A program made the translations under genes and the position numbers. A stretch of DNA of 16,816 nucleotides from CAYGTK01 sp964352775 (GTDB lineage: Bacteria; Bacteroidota; Bacteroidia; Chitinophagales; CAIOSU01). Under the pieces are notes generated by a model that ran no database searches, was not told the origin of the DNA, and worked only from the letters and a program-made list of their open reading frames with translations. Below, piece after piece: positions 5,388-13,739 of the stretch (its first letter is position 1; each line of letters opens with the position of its first letter). The stretch covers positions 1 through 16,816 of the forward strand of contig CAYGTK010000078.1 of assembly GCA_964352775.1 (NCBI GenBank), given 5' to 3'.

Positions 5388-6398
5388 ATGGCACAGAATA
5401 AAAATGCACTTATCCGCTACCGAACCATAGATAAATGCTTACAGAACCGTTACCGAACATGGACTTTAGAAGACTTGATAATTGCCTGCTCAGATGCACT
5501 TAATGAATTTGAGGGAAGGGAAGTGAACGTGAGTAAACGCACTGTGCAGCTGGATATACAACTGATGCGGAGCGATAAGTTGGGCTATAATGCGCCCATA
5601 ATTACTTACCAGAAGAAGTATTATAAATATGACGATGAGCATTACAGTATTACCAATATACCTGTAACGGAAAACGATATTGGCATTTTGGCCGAGTCAG
5701 TAGAGATATTAAAACAGTTCAGAGATTTCTCGCTGTTCTCTGACCTACATGGAGTGATACAGCGACTAGAGGATAAGATACATGTAGAGAAGGAACACCA
5801 AAAGCCCATCATCCACCTAGATAAGAATGAGAACCTAAAGGGTTTGGAGTATTTGGATGTGATATACCAGGCGATATTGAAAGAGATATGCCTGACTATT
5901 GAATACCAGTCGTTCCGCTCGTATAATAAGTCGGAGATCGTATTGCACCCTTTTATTTTGAAAGAGTATAACAATAGATGGTTCGTTATCGGTAAGCGAG
6001 AAGGGGCGGAGCAACTACTTACCTTGGCGCTAGACCGAATAGAAAAGCTGACCTACGCATTAGCTACCACTTACGACGACAACGACTTTGATGCGGATGA
6101 CTACTACAAGAATACCATCGGGGTAACGGTGTTGAATGACGAGCACATGCATGAGGTGGAACTACAAGTAAATCGTCACAATAGCCCCTATGTATTAACC
6201 AAGCCTTTCCATAGTTCGCAGAAGGTAATAGACAAATTAGAAGATGGAAGCACCATCATTTCGCTCAAGGTGCATCTGAATTTTGAATTCGAGCGACTGA
6301 TACTAGGCTTTGGCGAGGGTATTAAAGTACTACAACCCCGAACATTGCGTAGACGGATAAAGAGTAAATTGAAGCATGCACTAGCGCAGTACCAGTAA
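5388..6398 (+). CDS. WYL-domain transcriptional regulator
   Basis: The protein has 336 residues. The N-terminal region (about 8-60) looks like a helix-turn-helix unit, with VNVSKRTVQLDIQLMR as the likely recognition region. A linker leads to a WYL domain (about 150-222): ILKEICLTIEYQ (163-174), LHPFILKEYNNRWFVIG (186-202, where RWFVIG replaces the classic WYL signature) and ALDRIEKL (214-221). A C-terminal WCX-like extension follows (about 255-333). WYL proteins bind DNA and sense ligands, in some cases nucleic acids. It is divergent from rtcB with a palindrome between them, so it probably controls rtcB and itself in response to RNA damage. The ATG at 5388 fits the start of the conserved region. 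Confidence 0.85.
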   Translation: MAQNKNALIRYRTIDKCLQNRYRTWTLEDLIIACSDALNEFEGREVNVSKRTVQLDIQLMRSDKLGYNAPIITYQKKYYKYDDEHYSITNIPVTENDIGILAESVEILKQFRDFSLFSDLHGVIQRLEDKIHVEKEHQKPIIHLDKNENLKGLEYLDVIYQAILKEICLTIEYQSFRSYNKSEIVLHPFILKEYNNRWFVIGKREGAEQLLTLALDRIEKLTYALATTYDDNDFDADDYYKNTIGVTVLNDEHMHEVELQVNRHNSPYVLTKPFHSSQKVIDKLEDGSTIISLKVHLNFEFERLILGFGEGIKVLQPRTLRRRIKSKLKHALAQYQ

Positions 6399-6812
6399 CT
6401 GTTGTATAAACAATATTATTACCGAATATGGGCTGTTAGGAATGAAATTATCCTGCGTGATATATTCTTGTTTATGTAAGTGATTACTGCAATTTTAGTA
6501 AATATAACTAGTAGAACATATGATGTCGGGGTATACAATACCTTGTATTAGAACTATAAAAGTCATTCTTGGCACTTTGTTTTTAAAGTGCTGATAATTA
6601 AGTATTTGGGATAGTAATTTTTTCTTTTTTGGAAGGTTATATGTTAGTGGCAGCCTGTTGGGAATTACTAGCTATTCAACGCTAGTTGTATGTATTTCGT
6701 TAATTCCGAATATAATAAGATTGATTAATTCTGATGCGGAGTGCATGAAAATGTAGTTAAGTATATTCTGAAATGAAATCATTATCAATACTAAATGCTT
6801 ACCATGTTTGTC
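6399..6812. other. AT-rich intergenic region with hairpins, no gene seen
   Basis: No credible coding frame is visible. It contains GCACTTT (6572-6578) and AAAGTGC (6585-6591) around GTTTTT, without a T-tail. A nested structure has outer arms GGAATT (6661-6666) and AATTCC (6702-6707) enclosing ACTAGC (6667-6672) and GCTAGT (6681-6686). A small ATGC/GCAT hairpin lies near 6733-6746. Whether these are transcribed is unknown. Confidence 0.4.
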
Positions 6813-6820
6813 TATATTTG
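6813..6820 (+). promoter_or_regulatory. Possible -7 box for the structured element
   Basis: TATATTTG matches TAnnTTTG exactly. Initiation a few bases downstream would place the RNA start just ahead of the short reading frame and the folded region at 6829-6949. A -33 TTTG at the expected distance is not seen. Confidence 0.35.
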
Positions 6821-6825
6821 GTTCA

Positions 6826-6950
6826 GAAATGAACAGAGAAGTAATTCTTTGGATAGAGAAGTTATCTGATCCCTGTAAGTGAAGGAGAAAGGTCGGGCGT
6901 CAACATCTGTTGTTCAGAAGTGTGTGCTCTGAAAGTCCGACCCCTCTCTC
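6826..6950 (+). ncRNA. Candidate structured RNA with a three-way junction
   Basis: The closing stem GGTCGGGC (6891-6898) pairs with GTCCGACC (6935-6942) over eight positions including one G-U. It extends past a 2x2 internal loop by GGAGA (6884-6888) with TCTCT (6945-6949). Inside are two hairpins: CAAC/GTTG (6901-6904, 6909-6912, loop ATCT) and TTCAGA/TCTGAA (6913-6918, 6928-6933). Upstream, AGAA/TTCT and GGAT/ATCC pairings are also possible. I recognise no known RNA family. It could be a free small RNA or a leader of the giant gene starting at 7126. No convincing T-tailed terminator follows directly. Confidence 0.4.
6829..6882 (+). CDS. Possible 17-residue leader peptide
   Basis: ATG at 6829 opens a frame reading MNREVILWIEKLSDPCK and ends in TGA 8 bp before the strong stem at 6891. 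It sits 8 bp after the TATATTTG box. Composition is protein-like, but a frame this short can arise by chance. If real, ribosomes translating it could influence the downstream fold. Confidence 0.25.
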   Translation: MNREVILWIEKLSDPCK

Positions 6951-7011
6951 TATTAAGGTTTCAATATAAGCCTATTTTAAACTATATGCTTTCTATGTTT
7001 TCCACTCACTT

Positions 7012-7033
7012 AGCTTTTTACATGTTAAAAGCT
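7012..7033 (+). other. Hairpin between the structured element and the giant gene
   Basis: Arms AGCTTTT (7012-7018) and AAAAGCT (7027-7033) around an 8-base loop. The T-rich stretch after it is interrupted (CCGTGTTTC), so it is at best a weak terminator or attenuator, 92 bp before the next ATG. Confidence 0.3.
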
Positions 7034-7125
7034 CCGTGTTTCTTTGCTTTACTGTGATATTATGAGAACATTTAATTGGATTTTTCCACGCCTATATGCT
7101 AACTTAGGAGCAACCCAACGTATAG

Positions 7126-10100
7126 ATGTTTTCTTTAAGACCATTTATCCTTATTGCCTTACTGCTCATTGTTTCTATTGCTGCGGCTCAGCCCCCAATA
7201 AACGATGATTGTGATAATGCAATAGTATTGCCCATTACAAATGGTGGTTTTGGCTTTGGTACGTTATTGTCAGATACTATTGACTTTACTTTAGCTACAC
7301 TACAAGTAGGAGAGACCTTTGCTAATACTAATACCAATCGCGATAAGTCGGTCTGGTTTCAGTTTACTTTGCCTACTACAAGGCAAATCAATATTGACAT
7401 TGATCAAATAAGTGGGGGAACATCGAGTACTACCAATGCATCCTATACTACTTATAAAACAAATGGCTGCCCACCATTTCCGGGGCAGGCTTTAGTTGAA
7501 GACGACCTTAGTGCCAACACTAGTGCCAGCACCTTCAACGTTTGTTTGAAAGCAGGCACATACTACATACAAGTAACGGCCAATAACTTCTTAGGCGGCT
7601 TGGTACAATTATCCTTAACTACTGGACCTGCAGCGGGAATAAGCGGTAAAAGTAATTTTGACCTTCCAAGTCAGGCAGGATCTATTGGTAATATTACCAG
7701 ATACGAACACAGCATAGCTAATGCCACGGGCTGTCAAAGTATTGATAGCCCTGCTGAGCAAATATGTACAGGCTTAAGTGCTATGGGTCTATCAACAACT
7801 GACTACACCCAATCAACTTGGTATACTTTTAGAACTGACAACCATGTAGATTATCTAGCTGTATATCTACAGCCCTCTGGTGCAGGAAATCCACTTACTG
7901 CTGCTACTGTAGGCTACACCTTATATCAGGGCGATATAGTTAGCAACCCTTCCGTTGTCAATAATGTAATTGATGGTTGCGTGGCTTTAACTTACCCCAG
8001 CGATAACAAGCGGGAGTATGTGTGCGATCTTTTACCAAATACAACATATAGTATTCGCCTGCTTTTGCCAACTGCTTTATCACAAGATATTCGTTTGTTG
8101 ATACGGCAATTAGGTGGTGCACCTACCAAAGCTCCTCAGCCAGTTTTAAGTCAAATGGACCCAACTAATGTGCTAGGTATTATCAACCCTGGCAACTCTC
8201 GGATAGTTAACGATCATTTGGCCTGTAATGCTTTTTTGAGTGACCCTGCGGTGGCTTGTGGTTCGGTAAACCCATTGGGTAATTTTAGTGGACAGTACGA
8301 CCTTACTACTTGGATAAGCTTTAGCCTATCTGCTTATGGTAATGTGGAGATACTGGCTAATAAACCACAGATCTATAATTGCTCAAAGGTATACCTCCGA
8401 TTATTTGGATCGGAGACTACCAATAATTGTGCTGATGTACAAGTAGGTGCTATAATGGCCCAGGGGCGAAGTAGGATAGAAATCCCCTGTATGCCACCCG
8501 GTGATTACAGTTTGCAGATACTAGGGAGAAGCCAAATAGGAGCTGATATTGAAAACAACTGTCTATCTGATCTTGGTAGACCAGTGAATGTAACGATCAA
8601 TACACAACCCACTTTCAGTACTCGCTTCAATCTTAGGAATGCTACTGCATTTGATACGATAAACGGCTTAAGACCTTTACAGACAGGTGTTACTTATCTC
8701 CCTCCAATTGATACATTTAGCTGCGATTCTACTGTATTACCGCCCGGTGCTTTTATTTGTAATCCATTGTCTACACAAGGTATTTATAGAGAGTTAGTAA
8801 TAGGAGATGGTATACCTAGTAATGCTATTTTAGAGGAAGGTATACTCGTTGTGGCGGGTTCGTTTGGTAGTCTTTATCGTTTGTATAAGGGCAGTGCTAG
8901 TAGTATTGCCATAGCTCAAAACACGTTCAGCTACCCTAGTGTGTTAAATGGATTAACGCCTTACTTACCCTGTATAACAGGTGGCGGGAATGCCCAGCAG
9001 TTTTGTGTAGATGCGGGTGTATATACCTTGGTAGGCTTGGGAAACCCTGCACGCATTGGCTTTCAAGATGCCCCTGCACTAGAATTCCGACCATCAGGTA
9101 CTATGTTCGCTGATCCATTAGCACCAGAAGTGTTGGACACCTTAAGCAGAGCTAATGATGAGATATTCAGCACGCGAGATAGTTTTTCATGTATTGACAA
9201 TGCTGTAACTATCGACGGTCAGCCACCGTGCGGTAATGGCACTAAGGCAATTTACAGAGAGTTCTATTTAGCTGATAGCGCTGTGCTACGGGTAAACCAG
9301 CAGGGTAGGGGGCAATATTTGATATTTGAAGGGCAAGTAAGTGCCAGCGGAACATCTGGCCTTTCTGCATTATTGAATACAGAGTATAACGAATGCTTTG
9401 ATACCCTGGGTTTTCCTAATTGCGACATACTTCCGCCTGGTTGGTATACTATTGTCGATTATGCTTCTGGGGCTACTTTTACTAATCAAGCTACCTACCA
9501 AGGTGGCAATCAGATAGGTTTTTACAGCCAACCTGAGATCTCTATTTTAGATAGCGCAGGGTCAAAATTCAATAGACCCTATAAGGCTTCTGAAGAGGGA
9601 GTTACTGATTATGTCAATTGGACTACTCCTGAAATTTACCCTAGGCATGATACCATTTACATGCTACAAGAAGAGCTATTTGATTGCACGGATGATATGC
9701 CATTCAGCAGCCACCCAACCTCTGGTTGTCAACCGACGGATAATCGGGTAGCCTATTATACTTTTACCATCACTAAGCCATCGTTCATTGTCATCAGCGC
9801 TATCGATTTCCCCATGAGTTCAAGGGTATATCCTTTTGATGTGCGGCAAGATTCACTACTGATGCAAACGGTTCCACCAATTCAGCCTTGTATAATTGGC
9901 GATGCGCAAATACGACTTTGCAATGTTCAGCCAGGCACTTACACCCTTGTAATTACAGGTGGCGATAACATAGAAGGTGAGCGTGTAACGCCTGAGCTAC
10001 TTATTGATAGCGTAGGCATATCTAAATACGACCATGCGAGTAATGCATATGATTTTGGGCGATTAATTGGTGATGGGCAATGGTATAGTGGCAAACAGAA

Positions 10101-13100
10101 CTTAGCAGATACAACGAACAGTCAATTCGCCCCAAGCTACGATGTGATATTCTGTAGTACAGGTGCGCAAACTACTGATCCTGTTTATCATAGTTGCCCA
10201 ACGGATGTTAATTGGTGGTTAAACTCCAATATCTACCCTGGCGGTATAAACTACCCCATGATGATGCAATATGGTGTACCTAGAGGCTTCTCCAGAAGAA
10301 ACCTTTGGTATACGTTCACACTAAGTGGAATAGGCACGGTAGAACTATCGGTGAACGACAGAACACAACTTAAGAATATTGCTTACCCATGGTCGCTTTA
10401 CAAAAGTGATGTAAATGGGAATGTTCCCTTCTCGCAATTGCAAAGTAATGGGGATATCGATTCTACTTTAATAGATGGATTGAGCCTAGTGATACAGAGC
10501 GATAGGTTTGATAATCCACCAGACTGTTATCACGGAAGTACTGGTTCATTCAATGTATGCGACCCGAACGACACCTCTCGCTACTACCTGATAATTGATG
10601 CTCCAGCTGTCGACTACCCCAATATGTTGCTGGATGTATACTTGAATTATGACAGCACCGAGGTAAGCTACGATCATTGCTACACAGCTAATGTAATAAA
10701 TGGTCTCAATCAACTAACTGCTCCCTATACCGATAGCATACTTACCTCAGGCACTTATGTGGCCGATACGGGAAGCTTTTTCTGTGCAACTGCCGATATG
10801 GGTGATAATGACTTTGGTGATCAATGCCAAGGCAATGGTTATTTCTATACGCTTTGGTACAAAGTGCAAGTAGGTATAGCTGGCAGACTACGCGTACAAT
10901 ACGATATTGTGGGGCTAGCGGCAAATACCTTCAACCCGAATGAGGTGATATTACTTCGCGATGATGACACTACAAGTGCAGCCTGCGATGCTTCGGGTGG
11001 TTTGGTGGAGTTGCCTTTAGATGCCACTACTTTCAATGCTACCCAATGGGGGCAGGCCTGTGTTACGCCAGGTACGTACTACTTTATGTTCACAGGTTGT
11101 GGTTTTGATGAGCAGCGCATAGTACCAACTATCCAGATCGGTCAAGACCAGGGGGATAGATGCGACGATCCTATTGTTTCTACTATTGGTGGGGTGGGTA
11201 ATTCTACCACTACGGCAATAGTAGATTGTCATACTATGGGCGACGACTTTGGCGAGGATGGCAGTAACCTGTTGTGCTTTACAGATGTAGTAGGCTTTAA
11301 GTCTACTTGGTTTAGAGTGGATATTACCGATACTTCAAACACGAAGTATGATTTGGCCCTACGATTAGCAGGAACTGTTACCGCTACTCCAGTTGAATAT
11401 CGTGTGCTTTATGGCGATTGCCAAAGTATGATAGTCGACCTATCTTCTTGCAGTTCAATTGGTAATGGTTTTACCTTGGAGTGCCTTTCTTCGGGGAGTT
11501 ACTATGTACAAGTGTTTACTCCAGAGAATGCGGCTGGGCAGTTAGATCTTGATATTACCACTACAATAAATGCGAATGCCAATTGTAGACCATTTACCCC
11601 GAATTTTGGTACAACTCCTAATTGTGATAGTACAGCTATTGCCTTTACTAACCTAACTAGCGGGCCCGACTTGGTGTTCACTTGGGATTTTGGGGATGGA
11701 AGTCCTATAGAAACAGCTTACTCGCCCACGCACTTATATAGCTCAATTGATACACCAACCGTTTACACCGTGAGCATGACGACTACCGATACGGCTAATG
11801 CGTTTGATACGACTATCAGCAAATTGATAACCGTATTACCATTACCAGTTTCGATGATAAGCGGCGATACACTGCTGTGCTTAGGAGACAGCGTTTTTCT
11901 AGATGCAATGCAACAAGCAATGGCCAATTATGAATGGAGCGTACCTAATCTAGGGGCATCTAGCTTGATGGTAAATGCCAGTGGTACTTACTACGTAACG
12001 GTAACTGTTGAGAAATGTGTGTTGGTAGACTCCATCAATGTGCTATTTCAGTCTGCTCCGCTGCTCAATTTAGGGCCTAATGTAAATGCATGTGAGGGCG
12101 ATACAATAGTATTAGATGCTTTCAGCCCAAGTGCAACCTACCTGTGGAGCACTGGGGAAACTGCCCCATCCATAGAAGTGACCATTAACGGTAGTTATGA
12201 TATAACTGCCGCAATAGGCAATTGCCAAAGTAGTGACACTATTGAGGTGCTTTTCAACCCCTCACCCTTATTGGCTATTGGTTCTGATACTACAGTATGT
12301 GTGGGCGATACGGTGATGTTCAGCGCTAATTATTCGTTAGGAACTTTCCTTTGGGATAATGGTGCTACTAGCTCTTCTTTGACCACGGATGTTGCAAACA
12401 ACTATACCTTGATCTATATAGACACTAATGGTTGTAGTGATATTGCTCAAGTTGAATTGCTGAACTACCCCGAAATATTCCACATATTCAATACATCAGA
12501 ACCAAGTTGTTATGGTGATAATGATGGTAGGGTAGAGGCGATAATTACTGGTGGATCTTCATCTACTGGTTACAATCAAATTTGGGCAATAGACGATAGT
12601 GTTTTAGCAAACACAAGTACTGTTATTGACGATGCCTTTAGTGGAGTTTACACCATCACTACAACCGATGCCACTGGCTGTAATAAGATAGATACATTGC
12701 AGTTGCTTCAGCCCGATGAATTGCTGATAAATAGCGTAACAAGTACCAATATCTCTTGCTTTGGTGAGCTAGATGGATCGATAACTATTGAAGCTATAGG
12801 CGGAACACTACCTTACCGATATAGTATTAATAGCGGAGTAGACTTTACGAACGATAATATACGAACAGGATTAGATGTAGGGTCTTATGGAATAGTGGTG
12901 CGAGATGATAACGGTTGTGAAGCCATTGATACTAATCGTATTCAGCTAACCAGCCCTACCGAAACATATGTGACCATTGTGCCAGATAGTTCCTTTATCC
13001 GTTTTGGGGAAGAAGTAGAACTTATAGCACAATATCCTGATACCTTTTCATCAGTTGTTAGTTTCAACTGGCAGCCAGGGGACGCTATAGTTACAAGTAA

Positions 13101-13491
13101 TACTATCGATCGTATTATTGCGGCACCTTTAGACACCACCTTGATAACAGTGCTTTATACGGATGAAGATGGTTGTACCGCTTTAGATACTGCCTTCATA
13201 TTCGTTGCAGTGGATAGTTTGATAGCTTACACCCCTAACATCTTCACACCAAATGGCGATGGCGTAAACGACGACTTTATTGTAGAAGCCAGAGGTGTAG
13301 ACAACATTGAGCTAAAGGTATTCGACCGTTGGGGCGAATTGATATTTAACGTTCGAGGCGATCAGCCTAAATGGGACGGCACCTTTCATGGTAGGGAGAT
13401 GAGCCCCGGAGTATTTGTTTACGAAGTAGAAATAACCTTTTTGGATGATCGTAAGCTGAAACGGGTGGGTACGGTTACTCTTATAAGGTAG
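7126..13491 (+). CDS. Giant type IX secretion (type B) substrate with PKD, Ig-like and SprB repeats
   Basis: The 2121-residue protein starts with a Sec signal peptide (MFSLRPFILIALLLIVSIAAA, cut near 21) and the NDDCDNAI motif common at the mature start of such proteins. Residues about 23-1495 hold nine diverged beta-sandwich-like units, each with a (S/T)xWYxF-like block and a later C...PGxYxxxxxG block (examples: KSVWFQFTL, STWYTF, NLWYTF, TLWYKV, STWFRV; KAGTYYIQV, TPGTYYFMF). A PKD domain follows (WDFGDG, 1520-1525), then three Ig-like units (about 1578-1645, 1646-1713, 1714-1783), two SprB-type repeats (about 1783-1865 and 1866-1945), and the T9SS C-terminal domain (about 2035-2121, PNGDGVNDDF, KVFDRWGELIF). 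It is expected to cross the outer membrane by T9SS and act as a surface or secreted adhesin-like protein. No enzyme domain is seen. Confidence 0.9.
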   Translation: MFSLRPFILIALLLIVSIAAAQPPINDDCDNAIVLPITNGGFGFGTLLSDTIDFTLATLQVGETFANTNTNRDKSVWFQFTLPTTRQINIDIDQISGGTSSTTNASYTTYKTNGCPPFPGQALVEDDLSANTSASTFNVCLKAGTYYIQVTANNFLGGLVQLSLTTGPAAGISGKSNFDLPSQAGSIGNITRYEHSIANATGCQSIDSPAEQICTGLSAMGLSTTDYTQSTWYTFRTDNHVDYLAVYLQPSGAGNPLTAATVGYTLYQGDIVSNPSVVNNVIDGCVALTYPSDNKREYVCDLLPNTTYSIRLLLPTALSQDIRLLIRQLGGAPTKAPQPVLSQMDPTNVLGIINPGNSRIVNDHLACNAFLSDPAVACGSVNPLGNFSGQYDLTTWISFSLSAYGNVEILANKPQIYNCSKVYLRLFGSETTNNCADVQVGAIMAQGRSRIEIPCMPPGDYSLQILGRSQIGADIENNCLSDLGRPVNVTINTQPTFSTRFNLRNATAFDTINGLRPLQTGVTYLPPIDTFSCDSTVLPPGAFICNPLSTQGIYRELVIGDGIPSNAILEEGILVVAGSFGSLYRLYKGSASSIAIAQNTFSYPSVLNGLTPYLPCITGGGNAQQFCVDAGVYTLVGLGNPARIGFQDAPALEFRPSGTMFADPLAPEVLDTLSRANDEIFSTRDSFSCIDNAVTIDGQPPCGNGTKAIYREFYLADSAVLRVNQQGRGQYLIFEGQVSASGTSGLSALLNTEYNECFDTLGFPNCDILPPGWYTIVDYASGATFTNQATYQGGNQIGFYSQPEISILDSAGSKFNRPYKASEEGVTDYVNWTTPEIYPRHDTIYMLQEELFDCTDDMPFSSHPTSGCQPTDNRVAYYTFTITKPSFIVISAIDFPMSSRVYPFDVRQDSLLMQTVPPIQPCIIGDAQIRLCNVQPGTYTLVITGGDNIEGERVTPELLIDSVGISKYDHASNAYDFGRLIGDGQWYSGKQNLADTTNSQFAPSYDVIFCSTGAQTTDPVYHSCPTDVNWWLNSNIYPGGINYPMMMQYGVPRGFSRRNLWYTFTLSGIGTVELSVNDRTQLKNIAYPWSLYKSDVNGNVPFSQLQSNGDIDSTLIDGLSLVIQSDRFDNPPDCYHGSTGSFNVCDPNDTSRYYLIIDAPAVDYPNMLLDVYLNYDSTEVSYDHCYTANVINGLNQLTAPYTDSILTSGTYVADTGSFFCATADMGDNDFGDQCQGNGYFYTLWYKVQVGIAGRLRVQYDIVGLAANTFNPNEVILLRDDDTTSAACDASGGLVELPLDATTFNATQWGQACVTPGTYYFMFTGCGFDEQRIVPTIQIGQDQGDRCDDPIVSTIGGVGNSTTTAIVDCHTMGDDFGEDGSNLLCFTDVVGFKSTWFRVDITDTSNTKYDLALRLAGTVTATPVEYRVLYGDCQSMIVDLSSCSSIGNGFTLECLSSGSYYVQVFTPENAAGQLDLDITTTINANANCRPFTPNFGTTPNCDSTAIAFTNLTSGPDLVFTWDFGDGSPIETAYSPTHLYSSIDTPTVYTVSMTTTDTANAFDTTISKLITVLPLPVSMISGDTLLCLGDSVFLDAMQQAMANYEWSVPNLGASSLMVNASGTYYVTVTVEKCVLVDSINVLFQSAPLLNLGPNVNACEGDTIVLDAFSPSATYLWSTGETAPSIEVTINGSYDITAAIGNCQSSDTIEVLFNPSPLLAIGSDTTVCVGDTVMFSANYSLGTFLWDNGATSSSLTTDVANNYTLIYIDTNGCSDIAQVELLNYPEIFHIFNTSEPSCYGDNDGRVEAIITGGSSSTGYNQIWAIDDSVLANTSTVIDDAFSGVYTITTTDATGCNKIDTLQLLQPDELLINSVTSTNISCFGELDGSITIEAIGGTLPYRYSINSGVDFTNDNIRTGLDVGSYGIVVRDDNGCEAIDTNRIQLTSPTETYVTIVPDSSFIRFGEEVELIAQYPDTFSSVVSFNWQPGDAIVTSNTIDRIIAAPLDTTLITVLYTDEDGCTALDTAFIFVAVDSLIAYTPNIFTPNGDGVNDDFIVEARGVDNIELKVFDRWGELIFNVRGDQPKWDGTFHGREMSPGVFVYEVEITFLDDRKLKRVGTVTLIR

Positions 13492-13584
13492 AATTAGTGA
13501 TCAACGCGTTCCAATTTAATTATGCAGTAGGTCTTCCACTGGCGAGATGCGCTTTAATGGTATAGATACGTTTTTCTCTTCCTT

Positions 13585-13620
13585 TTTCCTTGATGAAAAA
13601 CGAAGCCAAAAAATCAAGCA
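13585..13620. repeat. CTTGAT/ATCAAG intergenic palindrome
   Basis: Arms CTTGAT (13589-13594) and ATCAAG (13613-13618) flank an A-rich centre, in the context TTTTTCCTTGATGAAAAAC. I recall closely similar CTTGAT...CAAAAAATCAAG elements between genes in many Bacteroidota genomes, so this is probably a dispersed element and not a gene-specific site. That recollection is not checked here. Confidence 0.4.
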
Positions 13621-13695
13621 TTCTGAATCGCTCTACGCACAAAGCCCTCGCTGCTGCCGTCAGACTGCATGGCCCCGCTTCTTTCTGAAGTAGAA

Positions 13696-13734
13696 GGGAG
13701 TAGCTGTTAATTAACTCCCTTTAAATTTTCAAGC
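13696..13734. terminator. Bidirectional terminator candidate between convergent giant genes
   Basis: Arms AAGGGAGT (13696-13703) and ACTCCCTT (13716-13723) with a 12-base loop form a strong stem. It is followed on the plus strand by TTAAATTTTC, and on the minus strand by a weaker T/C-rich stretch. It ends only a few bases from the stop of the minus-strand gene, 205 bp past the plus-strand gene. Confidence 0.55.
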
Positions 13735-13739
13735 CTCAA

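Noticed and set aside
6884..6898. RNase P or SRP RNA (GGAGAAAGGTCGGGC resembles the GAGGAAAGTCCGGGC block of RNase P RNA)
   Set aside because: The other conserved RNase P blocks are missing, the region is too short, and the match is imperfect; the SRP tetraloop region is also absent.
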